A DNA stretch of 64,000 bases from Edwardsiella anguillarum (lineage in GTDB: Bacteria; Pseudomonadota; Gammaproteobacteria; Enterobacterales; Enterobacteriaceae): the NCBI RefSeq assembly GCF_008801815.1, contig NZ_VZOX01000007.1. The stretch is one strand, 5' to 3'. Both the position numbers and the translations under genes were made by a program. Within the stretch, counting starts at the first letter, position 1, and each line of letters begins with the position of its first letter. This document shows positions 7,751-16,601 of the stretch, piece after piece. The notes beneath the pieces are model-generated. The model saw only the letters and a program-made list of their open reading frames with translations. It searched no databases and was not told where the DNA came from.

Positions 7751-8254
7751 CTACTCCCCCATGACGGAAGAGCGCGCAGTGTAATCAAGACGCTCGCTTT
7801 TCTCAAGCACCGCCCCACGCTGCCACAGCAGCGTGGCCACCGCCTGGCCTGTCTGCGCCTGAATCTGCCTGTCGATGCAGTGGAACCCCTGTCGGCGGTA
7901 AAAAGCCTGCGCCCGCCGGTTGGCACAGTACGCCTCCAGCAGCAGCCAGGGATGGTGGCGTTTAGCGTGATGCATCAGACGCTGTGCCACGCCGCGTCCG
8001 CGGTAGCGCCGCGCCACGAACAGCGCACCGAGCAGATGGCCAGGCAATATGCAGATAAAACCGCCGATCCGTCCACGGTCGGTCGCCAGCCACGTCTGCC
8101 CCTCCGGCAGATAGGCATCGCGCACCCACGGCAGGCTGGCGCGCCAGTAGCCGGGCGGTATCGACGGGTGAGCCTGGATCGTCAGCTTCAGCCACAACGC
8201 CAGCAGCGCCGACGTATCAGCGGGCCTGGCCGGATGCAGATACAGGGGATGCAT
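7751..8254 (-). CDS. yiaC: GNAT-family N-acetyltransferase YiaC
   Basis: The sequence matches YiaC along its length, for example the A-x-L-ALWLKLTIQAHP start, YWRASLPWVRDAYLP, the acetyl-CoA loop RRYRGRGVAQRLM and the terminal YRRQGFHCID. E. coli YiaC (146 aa) is a lysine N-epsilon-acetyltransferase and also affects motility. The start is taken as the ATG at 8254, which gives 167 aa and overlaps the end of tag by 38 nt; 8257 and 8287 are other in-frame candidates. The tag-yiaC pair is kept as in E. coli. The C-terminus is about 20 residues longer than in E. coli, with a tail of no clear function. Confidence 0.82.
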   Translation of the reverse strand: MHPLYLHPARPADTSALLALWLKLTIQAHPSIPPGYWRASLPWVRDAYLPEGQTWLATDRGRIGGFICILPGHLLGALFVARRYRGRGVAQRLMHHAKRHHPWLLLEAYCANRRAQAFYRRQGFHCIDRQIQAQTGQAVATLLWQRGAVLEKSERLDYTARSSVMGE

Positions 8255-8816
8255 CATGGTACAGACAGCAGCCTGGCATATGGTCATTCACCATCCCACA
8301 GGCCTGCATGAAGGCGTAGCAGATCGTGGTGCCGACAAAGGTAAAACCGCGCTGCTTCAGCGCGCGGGCCAGGGCATCAGAAACCGACGTGTGGGTCAGC
8401 GCCTGCCATCCGCCCTCCGGCGGCGCCAGCGGTGCCCCGCCGACGAACGACCAGATAAAGGCCGAAAACGCCTCGCCGCGCTGCGCCATCGCCAGCAGGG
8501 CCCGGGCATTGGTGACGATCGCCTCCAGCTTGCGCCGGTTGCGGATCAGCCCCTGGTCCAACAGCAGGTCAGCGATATCCTCTGCCGTCATCGCCGCCAC
8601 CTTGGCGGGATCAAAATCATGGAAAGCCTGCCGGTAACGCTGACGCTTTTTCAGCACCGTCAGCCAGGAGAGCCCGGCCTGCTGCCCCTCCAGACACAGC
8701 AGTTCGAACAGCGCCCGCCCGTCATAGAGCGGCCTACCCCACTCATGATCGTGATAGGCGAGATACAGCGGATCGGCCGAAACCCAGGCACAGCGCTGCA
8801 GCATGTGGTCGTCCAT
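8217..8816 (-). CDS. tag: DNA-3-methyladenine glycosylase I
   Basis: This 199-residue protein (188-ish in E. coli) removes 3-methyladenine from alkylated DNA as the first step of base-excision repair. The zinc-snap ligands are in place: Cys near the start in RCAWVS, His in YHDHEWG, and His and Cys in the C-terminal NDHMPGCC. EGQQAGLSWLTVLKKR and FTFVGTTICYAFMQACG are family hallmarks. An internal ATG four codons in (MLQRCAWVS) would match the E. coli start better; the longer start is kept because the two cannot be separated by ribosome binding site. The gene is followed by yiaC with overlap. Confidence 0.94.
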   Translation of the reverse strand: MDDHMLQRCAWVSADPLYLAYHDHEWGRPLYDGRALFELLCLEGQQAGLSWLTVLKKRQRYRQAFHDFDPAKVAAMTAEDIADLLLDQGLIRNRRKLEAIVTNARALLAMAQRGEAFSAFIWSFVGGAPLAPPEGGWQALTHTSVSDALARALKQRGFTFVGTTICYAFMQACGMVNDHMPGCCLYHDASPVSASGQAR

Positions 8817-9029
8817 ACGTTCTCCCGATAACAGTCTTCAGCGCATCATACCCTGTCAGTGCATCCGCGCCCGGCGCTGATGCGATATTTTGCACGTAAA
8901 ATCCGCAATAGCGGCGCCTGCGGGCTAAAAAAGCGTGCCTTGTCGCACTATTGCTGTATATCTTACGCTCAGGCGGTATACTGATCCTTTCTGTTTCAAT
9001 CCACTTGAACGCGTGCGAACACATCCAAC

Positions 9030-9938
9030 ATGCAAAAGTTTGATATCAAGACCTTTCAGGGGCTGATCCTGACTCTGCAGGACTATTGGGCGCGCCAGGG
9101 CTGCACCATCGTCCAACCGCTGGACATGGAAGTCGGCGCCGGCACCTCCCATCCGATGACCTGCCTGCGAGCGCTGGGCCCAGAGCCGATGGCTACCGCC
9201 TATGTACAACCGTCCCGCCGTCCGACCGATGGCCGCTACGGCGAAAACCCGAACCGACTGCAGCATTACTACCAGTTTCAGGTCGTGATCAAGCCGTCAC
9301 CGGACAACATTCAGGAACTGTACCTGGGCTCACTCAAAGCGCTGGGGCTGGATCCCACCGTGCATGATATCCGCTTTGTTGAGGATAACTGGGAAAACCC
9401 GACCCTGGGTGCCTGGGGCCTGGGCTGGGAAGTCTGGCTCAACGGTATGGAAGTCACTCAGTTCACCTACTTCCAGCAGGTGGGCGGCCTGGAGTGTAAG
9501 CCTGTTACCGGTGAAATCACCTACGGCTTAGAGCGTCTGGCCATGTATATCCAGGGCGTCGATAGCGTCTACGACCTGGTGTGGAGCGATGGCCCGCTGG
9601 GTAAAACCACCTACGGCGACGTGTTCCACCAGAACGAAGTGGAGCAGTCCACCTATAACTTCGAATACGCTGACGTCGATTTCCTGTTCGCCTGCTTTGA
9701 ACAGTACGAGAAAGAAGCCCGCATGCTGCTGGAGCTGGAGCACCCGCTGCCGCTGCCGGCCTATGAGCGCATTCTGAAGGCTGCCCATAGCTTCAACCTG
9801 CTGGATGCCCGCAAAGCGATCTCTGTGACCGAGCGCCAGCGCTACATCCTGCGCATCCGCACCCTGACCAAAATGGTCGCCGAAGCCTACTACGCCTCCC
9901 GCGAGGCGCTGGGCTTCCCGATGTGTAAAAAAGATTAA
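9030..9938 (+). CDS. glyQ: Glycine--tRNA ligase alpha subunit
   Basis: GlyQ (302 aa; 303 in E. coli) is the catalytic alpha chain of the bacterial alpha2beta2 glycyl-tRNA synthetase, a class II enzyme. The protein begins MQKFDIKTFQGLILTLQDYW and carries ARQGCTIVQP, RRPTDGRYGENPNR with the class II motif 2 arginines, and GLERLAMYIQGV as motif 3. The ribosome binding site is weak. A TATACT box at 8977-8982 is a plausible -10. glyS follows after 9 bp, so the two are co-translated. Confidence 0.98.
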   Translation: MQKFDIKTFQGLILTLQDYWARQGCTIVQPLDMEVGAGTSHPMTCLRALGPEPMATAYVQPSRRPTDGRYGENPNRLQHYYQFQVVIKPSPDNIQELYLGSLKALGLDPTVHDIRFVEDNWENPTLGAWGLGWEVWLNGMEVTQFTYFQQVGGLECKPVTGEITYGLERLAMYIQGVDSVYDLVWSDGPLGKTTYGDVFHQNEVEQSTYNFEYADVDFLFACFEQYEKEARMLLELEHPLPLPAYERILKAAHSFNLLDARKAISVTERQRYILRIRTLTKMVAEAYYASREALGFPMCKKD

Positions 9939-9947
9939 GAGGCAGCC

Positions 9948-12017
9948 ATGACGCAACAGACTTTCCTGGTTGAAATCGGCACGGAAGAGCTGCCGCCGAA
10001 AGCTCTTCGCTCCCTGGCGCAGGCCTTTGCCGACAACTTCCGCACAGAGCTGGATAATGCCGGTCTGGCGCACGGCGATATCGAATGGTTCGCCGCACCG
10101 CGCCGCCTGGCGCTGAAAGTCGCCGCCCTGAACGCGGCGCAGCCCGATCGCGAGATCGAAAAACGGGGTCCGGCCATCGCCCAGGCGTTCGACGCCGAGG
10201 GTAAGCCGACCAAGGCGGCCGAGGGCTGGGCCCGCGGCTGTGGCATCAGCGTCGATCAGGCTGAACGCCTGAGCACCGACAAAGGCGAGTGGCTGCTGTA
10301 CCGCGCGCTGCAGAAAGGGCAGCGCGCCCAGGATCTGCTGCCTGCGCTGGTCGCCAGCGCCCTGTCTCGCCTGCCTATCCCCAAGCTGATGCGCTGGGGC
10401 GACAGCGATACGCAGTTTGTCCGCCCGGTGCATACCGTCACCCTGCTGCTGGGCAGTGAAAGCATTCCGGCGACGATCCTTGGAGTGCCGTCCGATCGCG
10501 TAATCCGCGGCCACCGCTTTATGGGCGAAGCCGAGTTCACCCTCGACAACGCCGATCAGTATCCGCAGATCCTGCTGGAGCGCGGTAAGGTTATCGCTGA
10601 CTATAACGCCCGCAAGGCGCTGATCAAGCGCGATGCCGAAGCCGCGGCGGCCCGCATCGGCGGCGTAGCCGATCTGAGCGACAGCCTGCTGGAAGAGGTC
10701 ACCTCTCTGGTCGAATGGCCGGTCGTGCTGACCGCCAAGTTCGAAGAGAAATTCCTCGCCGTTCCGGCAGAGGCGCTGGTATACACCATGAAAGGTGACC
10801 AGAAATACTTCCCGGTTTACGATGCGGCGGGCAAGCTGCTGCCAAACTTCATCTTTGTCGCCAATATTGACTCCAAGGATGCCCAGCAGATCATCGCCGG
10901 CAACGAGAAGGTGGTACGCCCGCGTCTGGCCGACGCCGAGTTCTTCTTCAAAACCGACCGTAAGCAGCGCCTTGAGGACAACCTGCCACGTCTGGAAAGC
11001 GTGCTGTTCCAGCAGCAGCTGGGCAGCCTGCGTGACAAGACCGATCGCATCACCGCGCTGGCCGGCTGGATTGCCCAGCAGATCGGCGCCGATGTCAATA
11101 TGGCAACCCGCGCAGGCCAGCTGTCCAAGTGTGACCTGATGACCAACATGGTGTTTGAGTTCACCGACACCCAGGGGGTCATGGGGATGCACTATGCCCG
11201 CCACGACGGCGAGGCCGAAGAGGTCGCCGTCGCCCTGAACGAACAGTATATGCCGCGCTTTGCCGGCGATGCGCTGCCCAGCTCCCTGGTCGCCTGCGCT
11301 GTCGCCATTGCCGATAAAATGGATACCCTGGCGGGGATCTTCGGCATCGGTCAGCATCCGAAGGGCGATAAAGATCCGTTTGCTCTGCGCCGCGCCGCGC
11401 TGGGCGTGCTGCGTATCGTCGTAGAGAAAAAGCTGCCGCTGGATCTGCTGACCCTGACGCAGGAGGCCGTGCGCCTGTACGGTGACAAGCTGAGCAACGC
11501 CAGCGTCGTCGATGACGTTGTGGAGTTTATGCTGGGCCGCTTCCGCGCGTGGTATCAGGAAGAGGGGCATGCCGTTGACACCATTCAGGCGGTGCTGGCG
11601 CGCCGTCCGACCCGTCCGGCCGACTTCGACGCCCGCGTACGCGCCGTCAGCCACTTCCGTACCCTGCCGGAGGCCGCTACGCTGGCCGCCGCGAACAAGC
11701 GCGTCTCCAATATCCTAGCCAAATCAGGCGATGTCCTGGCTGAACAGGTGCAGGCCGCCCTGCTGAAAGAGCCGGCGGAAATCCGTCTGGCGGCCAACCT
11801 GATCACGCTGCAGGAGAAGCTGGCGCCGCTGTTCGCCGACGGCCGTTATCAGGAAGCGTTGGTTGAGCTGGCTACCCTGCGTCAGCCGGTTGATGACTTC
11901 TTCGAGCAGGTCATGGTCATGGCCGACGATGAGCAGGTCCGCATCAACCGCCTGACGCTGCTGAACAAGCTGCGCGATCTCTTCCTGCAGGTCGCCGACA
12001 TCTCCGTTCTGCAGTAG
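9948..12017 (+). CDS. glyS: Glycine--tRNA ligase beta subunit
   Basis: GlyS has 689 aa, the same length as in E. coli. It binds tRNA-Gly and completes the alpha2beta2 synthetase with GlyQ. Visible family features are FLVEIGTEELPPKAL at the N-terminus, the HD-like region near SKCDLMTNMVFEFTDTQG, and the C-terminal anticodon-binding part ending FFEQVMVMADDEQVRINRL. GAGG lies before the ATG. A clear terminator at 12038-12062 closes the glyQS operon. The large antisense frames here are composition artefacts. Confidence 0.98.
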   Translation: MTQQTFLVEIGTEELPPKALRSLAQAFADNFRTELDNAGLAHGDIEWFAAPRRLALKVAALNAAQPDREIEKRGPAIAQAFDAEGKPTKAAEGWARGCGISVDQAERLSTDKGEWLLYRALQKGQRAQDLLPALVASALSRLPIPKLMRWGDSDTQFVRPVHTVTLLLGSESIPATILGVPSDRVIRGHRFMGEAEFTLDNADQYPQILLERGKVIADYNARKALIKRDAEAAAARIGGVADLSDSLLEEVTSLVEWPVVLTAKFEEKFLAVPAEALVYTMKGDQKYFPVYDAAGKLLPNFIFVANIDSKDAQQIIAGNEKVVRPRLADAEFFFKTDRKQRLEDNLPRLESVLFQQQLGSLRDKTDRITALAGWIAQQIGADVNMATRAGQLSKCDLMTNMVFEFTDTQGVMGMHYARHDGEAEEVAVALNEQYMPRFAGDALPSSLVACAVAIADKMDTLAGIFGIGQHPKGDKDPFALRRAALGVLRIVVEKKLPLDLLTLTQEAVRLYGDKLSNASVVDDVVEFMLGRFRAWYQEEGHAVDTIQAVLARRPTRPADFDARVRAVSHFRTLPEAATLAAANKRVSNILAKSGDVLAEQVQAALLKEPAEIRLAANLITLQEKLAPLFADGRYQEALVELATLRQPVDDFFEQVMVMADDEQVRINRLTLLNKLRDLFLQVADISVLQ

Positions 12018-12037
12018 GTTCGCGAAGCAGGCTATCT

Positions 12038-12062
12038 AACCCGCCGTTAGGCGGGTTTTTTA
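12038..12062 (+). terminator. glyQS terminator
   Basis: AACCCGCC-GTTA-GGCGGGTT forms an 8-bp stem with a tetraloop, followed by a run of T. It starts about 20 bp after the glyS stop. Confidence 0.9.
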
Positions 12063-12149
12063 CTTTATGGCTGTTATCCCGCATTTTACGGGGTACACTA
12101 GATTGACAGATTTCGCATCACCCTTGCGCGGTTTACAGGAGTCACTCAC

Positions 12150-12869
12150 ATGACATTCGCAGTAAAAACATGGGCACAGCGCCTGCTGATGCCCGTTATG
12201 GCACTCTTTTTCGTCATGCAGCTGAGTGGCTGCGGCGATAGCGATAAAGAGCAGCAAAAAGCCTTTATCGACTATCTGCAGAATACGGTAATGCGCGGCA
12301 GCGTTACGATCCCCACCCTGAGCGAGGCCCAAAAACAGCAGCTGGGGCACTATGCCGGCGACTATGCTATTCTGGTCACCTTTTCTCAGAACTTTAACCG
12401 CGCCATGGAAGCCAGCATGACGCCGCTGTTCAGTACCCTGCAACAGATCCGTACTCCGCAGGAGTATCTGACCCAGCGCGATCGTCTGCAGCAGGAGCTT
12501 GGCGCGCTGAACATGCTGGGCCAGCAGATCCAGAGTGCCAAGGCTCAGGCCGACGGCGCCTACGCCACGCTGAAGCAGCCTGAAGAGGTCAAAGCCGTCT
12601 TCGACAAAGCCTTCACCAAGATTGTCACCGGCCCCAGCAACGCCGTTATGCCGATGATCCCGCAGGCGGCGGGCGTCGCCCAAACGCTGGTACAGGTCGG
12701 TGATTTCCTGCAAAATCTGGGACCGCAGGCGCGCTTCGATAATCAGGGCGTACAGCTGCAGACCCAGGCTCAGGTCGATCAGTACAACCAGCTGATGCGC
12801 GATCTCTCGGTAAAATACCAAGCGCTGATGGCGGCCCAACAGCAAAATGCCGGGCTGCTGCAGAACTGA
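12150..12869 (+). CDS. yiaF: DUF3053 family lipoprotein YiaF
   Basis: The 239-residue protein has a lipoprotein signal ending QLSGC near residue 28, then KAFIDYLQNTVMR and a long helical, Gln-rich domain (DUF3053). It matches E. coli YiaF (236 aa), whose function is unknown. CAGGAG precedes the ATG. In E. coli yiaF is also in the neighbourhood of glyS, though separated by a few genes. It has its own terminator at 12891-12912, and seems to be a single-gene unit. Confidence 0.9.
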   Translation: MTFAVKTWAQRLLMPVMALFFVMQLSGCGDSDKEQQKAFIDYLQNTVMRGSVTIPTLSEAQKQQLGHYAGDYAILVTFSQNFNRAMEASMTPLFSTLQQIRTPQEYLTQRDRLQQELGALNMLGQQIQSAKAQADGAYATLKQPEEVKAVFDKAFTKIVTGPSNAVMPMIPQAAGVAQTLVQVGDFLQNLGPQARFDNQGVQLQTQAQVDQYNQLMRDLSVKYQALMAAQQQNAGLLQN

Positions 12870-12890
12870 GTTCCACATCTCCGTAGATCA

Positions 12891-12912
12891 CCCGGCTATG
12901 GCCGGGTTTTTT
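12891..12912 (+). terminator. yiaF terminator
   Basis: CCCGGC-TATG-GCCGGG is followed immediately by six T. It begins about 20 bp after the yiaF stop codon. Confidence 0.9.
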
Positions 12913-12983
12913 ATGACCATCCCCCGCTCATCGGCTTTCCCCTGCCACACACCGACCGATGTCACGCTCACCCACAAATATCT

Positions 12984-13150
12984 TGCGATCAACATCACAT
13001 TTCAAAAACAAAGCGAACAACAAAATTAGTGATTTCGTTCACAAAAAACAACCAAACACCTCGAATATGCTACGCCTTTAGCGAATTTTTTGTGATTAAG
13101 ATCACCATAAACACCACCTCCACCGGGGACAAATAGTGATTTTTATCACA
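12984..13150 (+). promoter_or_regulatory. mtlADR control region with four CRP-type sites
   Basis: The 376-bp AT-rich gap between the yiaF terminator and mtlA holds four TGTGA-N6-TCACA-like sites: 12984-12999 (TGCGA/TCACA), 13028-13043 (AGTGA/TCACA), 13091-13106 (TGTGA/TCACC) and 13135-13150 (AGTGA/TCACA). TATGCT at 13066-13071 could be the -10; the second site would then be centred near -42, a class II activation position. E. coli mtlA likewise has several CRP sites. A MtlR site was not recognised. Confidence 0.8.
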
Positions 13151-13288
13151 AAAAAACCTCGGGGTACGCGTGAACAACGGGTCGTGATAGAGTCGATTTT
13201 GCATACAAAACGACTGATGGTTTTTGGCGAAACCATCCAACAAACCACGACGCGTTGCCCTGTTACGCGCACCACCGAGGGACGTTTT

Positions 13289-15259
13289 ATGTTATCACCA
13301 GACATTAAGGTCAAGGTACAAAATTTTGGCCGCTTCCTCAGCAATATGGTTATGCCCAACATTGGCGCTTTTATTGCCTGGGGTCTGATTACCGCTCTCT
13401 TTATTCCAACGGGCTGGCTGCCCAATGAAACGCTGGCCAAGTTGGTCGGCCCCATGATCACCTACCTGTTGCCACTGCTGATCGGCTATACCGGCGGGCG
13501 TTTAATCGGCGGCGAACGCGGTGGCGTGGTCGGTGCCATCACCACAATAGGGGTGATCATCGGCGCCGATATTCCGATGTTTATGGGAGCAATGATGGCT
13601 GGTCCGCTGGGCGGTTGGGCTATCAAGCGCGTCGATCATTGGCTCAATGGCCGGGTCAAAAGCGGCTTCGAAATGCTGGCCAGCAACTTCTCCGCCGGTA
13701 TTCTGGGCATGCTGCTAGCCATGCTGGCCTTCCTGGCTATCGGGCCATTGGTCGCCGTGCTCTCTACTTTGTTAGCCAGCGGCGTCAACTTGCTGGTTCA
13801 GAATAACTTGTTGCCATTAACGGCGATCTTCGTCGAACCAGCGAAAATTTTATTTCTTAATAACGCGATTAACCACGGTATATTCTCCCCACTCGGCATT
13901 CAACAAGCCACCGAAACGGGTAAATCCATATTCTTCCTGATCGAGGCGAACCCAGGGCCAGGCCTGGGCGTGTTGCTGGCCTATATGTTCTTCGGCAAGG
14001 GCAGCGCCAAGCAGTCAGCTCCCGGCGCCGCCGTCATCCATTTCTTCGGGGGAATCCACGAGATCTACTTCCCGTATGTATTGATGAATCCCCGTCTAAT
14101 CCTGGCGGTGATCCTCGGCGGCATGACCGGTATCTTCACCCTGACGCTGTTCCATGCCGGGTTGGTCTCTCCCGCCTCACCCGGCTCTATCTTCGCCATC
14201 CTGCTAATGACGCCGAAGTCGTCGCTGATCGGCGTGAGCCTTGCCGTACTCAGCTCCTGCCTCGTCACCTTTGTCGTCGCCAGCCTGATGCTGAAGCGGG
14301 CGCCTGCCGGTCAACAAGATAACGACGGTCTGGCCAACGCCACTCGGCGCATTCAGGGGATGAAACAACAGGCAAAAGGCGAGTCAGGTCAACAGGCTGC
14401 GCCGCAGCCCACCCGTGCACATCTTGATCTGGCACACGACCTGAGTCAGGTGCGTAACATCATCGTAGCGTGTGACGCCGGCATGGGATCGAGCGCGATG
14501 GGCGCTGGCGTACTGCGCAAAAAGATCGTCGAGGCTGGATTAAGCCAGGTCCAGGTCCGTAACCTCGCGATTAACGCCCTGCCCGACGATGTGGATCTGG
14601 TGATCACACACCGAGACTTAACCGAACGCGCCCTACGTCACGCTCCACACGCTATCCATCTGTCTCTGAGCAACTTCCTCGACAGTGGACTGTACAACGA
14701 CCTGACTACGCGTCTGCTCGCCGCTCATCTTCCGCAGGCGGCAAACGATAGTCGGCTGATTAATCAACCGGTTGCCGCCGCTAATGATGATCATTATGAG
14801 CTCGGTGACGAACAGCTATTTGAACTACAGGAGCACGACATCTTCCTCAGCCAGCATGCCGATGATAAAGAACAGGCCATCCGCTTCGCCGGCGCCCAAC
14901 TGGTGGCTAGAGGCTATGTCGAGGCCGACTATATCGAGGCGATGTTGGCGCGCGAGGCGTTAACCTCCACTTACCTCGGCGAATCCATCGCTGTACCGCA
15001 CGGTACCGTAGCCGCCAAAGATCGCGTCCTGCGTACCGGTGTCGTCATTTGCCAGTACCCACAGGGTGTCCGCTTCGGCGACGATCCTGCTGATATCGCC
15101 CATCTGGTGATAGGTATCGCCGCCCGTAATAATGAACATATCCAGGTTATTACTCGCCTGACCAACGCCTTGGACGACGAGAGCATCATTACTCGTCTCA
15201 TCCATAGCACCAGCGTACGTGAAATTCTTCAGCTACTACGCAGTGAGCGAGCGGCGTAA
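13289..15259 (+). CDS. mtlA: PTS mannitol-specific transporter EIICBA
   Basis: The ATG at 13289, with GAGGGA upstream, gives 656 aa. The longer frame from 13136 runs through CRP sites and is rejected. Order of domains: membrane EIIC (about 1-345) starting MLSPDIKVKVQNFGRFLSN, EIIB with ACDAGMGSSAMGAG whose Cys395 takes the phosphate, and cytoplasmic EIIA with AVPHGT whose His571 is phosphorylated by HPr. The protein imports mannitol and makes mannitol 1-phosphate. It is about 19 residues longer than in E. coli, mostly in linkers. It heads mtlADR, whose gaps both hold hairpins. Confidence 0.97.
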   Translation: MLSPDIKVKVQNFGRFLSNMVMPNIGAFIAWGLITALFIPTGWLPNETLAKLVGPMITYLLPLLIGYTGGRLIGGERGGVVGAITTIGVIIGADIPMFMGAMMAGPLGGWAIKRVDHWLNGRVKSGFEMLASNFSAGILGMLLAMLAFLAIGPLVAVLSTLLASGVNLLVQNNLLPLTAIFVEPAKILFLNNAINHGIFSPLGIQQATETGKSIFFLIEANPGPGLGVLLAYMFFGKGSAKQSAPGAAVIHFFGGIHEIYFPYVLMNPRLILAVILGGMTGIFTLTLFHAGLVSPASPGSIFAILLMTPKSSLIGVSLAVLSSCLVTFVVASLMLKRAPAGQQDNDGLANATRRIQGMKQQAKGESGQQAAPQPTRAHLDLAHDLSQVRNIIVACDAGMGSSAMGAGVLRKKIVEAGLSQVQVRNLAINALPDDVDLVITHRDLTERALRHAPHAIHLSLSNFLDSGLYNDLTTRLLAAHLPQAANDSRLINQPVAAANDDHYELGDEQLFELQEHDIFLSQHADDKEQAIRFAGAQLVARGYVEADYIEAMLAREALTSTYLGESIAVPHGTVAAKDRVLRTGVVICQYPQGVRFGDDPADIAHLVIGIAARNNEHIQVITRLTNALDDESIITRLIHSTSVREILQLLRSERAA

Positions 15260-15294
15260 TTCGCCGCGATGCGGACGTCGGTGACAGAGATAGA

Positions 15295-15348
15295 CGGTGC
15301 GTCCTAGTACCACCTCGTTTTAGGGCCACCTCGTCCTAGGACGCACCG
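15295..15348. repeat. 13-bp inverted repeat in mtlA-mtlD gap
   Basis: The perfect arms CGGTGCGTCCTAG (15295-15307) and CTAGGACGCACCG (15336-15348) enclose 28 bp that contain the direct repeat CCACCTCGT. There is no T-tract. In the transcript it would make a stable hairpin just upstream of mtlD, able to protect mtlA mRNA or set the mtlA:mtlD ratio. Confidence 0.7.
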
Positions 15349-15377
15349 GATCACTTCCTATTCAGGTGAGGTTTAAC

Positions 15378-16535
15378 ATGAAAGCAATTCATTTTGGTGC
15401 AGGTAATATTGGGCGTGGCTTTATCGGTAAACTGCTGGCAGATGCCAATGCCGAGCTGACCTTCGCCGACGTCAATCAGCCATTGATCGATCAGTTGGCT
15501 CATCAGCAAAGCTACGAGGTCCATGTCGTCGGCGAGCAACAACGTGTCGAGCGGGTACAGCATGTCAGCGCCATCCACAGCGCCAGCCCCGATGCGATCG
15601 CGCAAATCGCCCACGCCGATATCATCACCACCGCCGTCGGCCCACAGGTATTGAACCGGCTCTCCGCCACCCTAGCGCAAGGGTTGCTTGAGCGTCATCG
15701 CATCGGCAATGCGCAGCCGCTCAATATCATCGCCTGTGAGAATATGGTACGCGGCACCAGCCAACTGAAACAGCACGTCATGGCCATTCTACCAACGGCG
15801 CTACACCCCTGGGTAAACCAGCAGATCGGCTTCGTCGACTCCGCCGTGGATCGCATCGTGCCGCCCAGCGACGCCGCCAACGACGATCCCTTGGACGTCA
15901 CAGTGGAAACCTTCAGCGAATGGATCGTCGATAGCACGCAGTTCAAGGGCGAGCTACCGGTTATCGCTGGCATGGAGCCAACAGCCAATCTGATGGCCTA
16001 TGTCGAGCGAAAGCTATTCACTCTCAATACCGGCCACGCCATCACCGCCTATCTGGGCTGCTTGGCGGGTTATCGCACCATCCGCGAGGCGATCCTTGAC
16101 CCCGCGATCCGCAGCAACGTCAAGGCGGCTATGGAGGAGAGTGGCGCGGTACTGATCCGTCGCTATGGCTTCGACCCTCAGCAACACCACGCCTATATTG
16201 AAAAAATCCTCTCCCGCTTCGAAAACCCTTATCTGCGGGACGACGTCGAGCGCGTCGGGCGCCAGCCTTTGCGTAAGCTGGGGGCGATGGATCGTTTAAC
16301 CAAGCCGTTGCGTGGAACTCTAGAATACGCCTTACCACATCGTCACCTGCTGATCGGGATTGCCGCCGCCTTATGTTACCGCAATGCACACGATCCCCAG
16401 GCACAAGAGATGGCGCAACAGATCGCGCACCTCGGCGTTGAGACAGCGTTAAACCAATTCGCTCAGTTGGAGGATTATCCTCAGGTCACCTCGGCGGTAG
16501 CAAAGGTATATCGAACCCTGCGACATAAGGCATAA
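15378..16535 (+). CDS. mtlD: Mannitol-1-phosphate 5-dehydrogenase
   Basis: The start at 15378 has AGGTGAGG 6 nt upstream and gives 385 aa (382 in E. coli). MtlD oxidises mannitol 1-phosphate to fructose 6-phosphate with NAD+, joining mannitol to glycolysis. The Rossmann glycine motif FGAGNIGRGF lies at residues 5-14. The C-terminal catalytic domain is seen in KLFTLNTGHAITAYLG. The enzyme acts in the cytoplasm directly after MtlA. No defect was seen, so the pathway should be functional. Confidence 0.97.
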   Translation: MKAIHFGAGNIGRGFIGKLLADANAELTFADVNQPLIDQLAHQQSYEVHVVGEQQRVERVQHVSAIHSASPDAIAQIAHADIITTAVGPQVLNRLSATLAQGLLERHRIGNAQPLNIIACENMVRGTSQLKQHVMAILPTALHPWVNQQIGFVDSAVDRIVPPSDAANDDPLDVTVETFSEWIVDSTQFKGELPVIAGMEPTANLMAYVERKLFTLNTGHAITAYLGCLAGYRTIREAILDPAIRSNVKAAMEESGAVLIRRYGFDPQQHHAYIEKILSRFENPYLRDDVERVGRQPLRKLGAMDRLTKPLRGTLEYALPHRHLLIGIAAALCYRNAHDPQAQEMAQQIAHLGVETALNQFAQLEDYPQVTSAVAKVYRTLRHKA

Positions 16536-16565
16536 TTTACTCAATACAGACTTCTGATGATAGGC

Positions 16566-16590
16566 ATGCGTCGGGCAACTCCCGGCGCAT
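16566..16590. repeat. Hairpin in mtlD-mtlR gap
   Basis: ATGCGTCGGG and CCCGGCGCAT pair over 10 positions (one G-U) around a 5-nt loop, 12 nt before the mtlR start. It could limit mtlR translation or stabilise upstream mRNA. No T-tract is present. Confidence 0.55.
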
Positions 16591-16601
16591 GAAACCACAC
16601 T

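Noticed and set aside
9528..11654. 708-codon open frame antisense to glyQS
   Set aside because: It lies fully inside glyQ and glyS on the other strand, has no family motif, and comes from the high-GC codon pattern of the real genes.
13136..13288. N-terminal extension of mtlA by 51 codons
   Set aside because: It runs through two CRP-type sites, lacks family similarity, and the ATG at 13289 has a good ribosome binding site.
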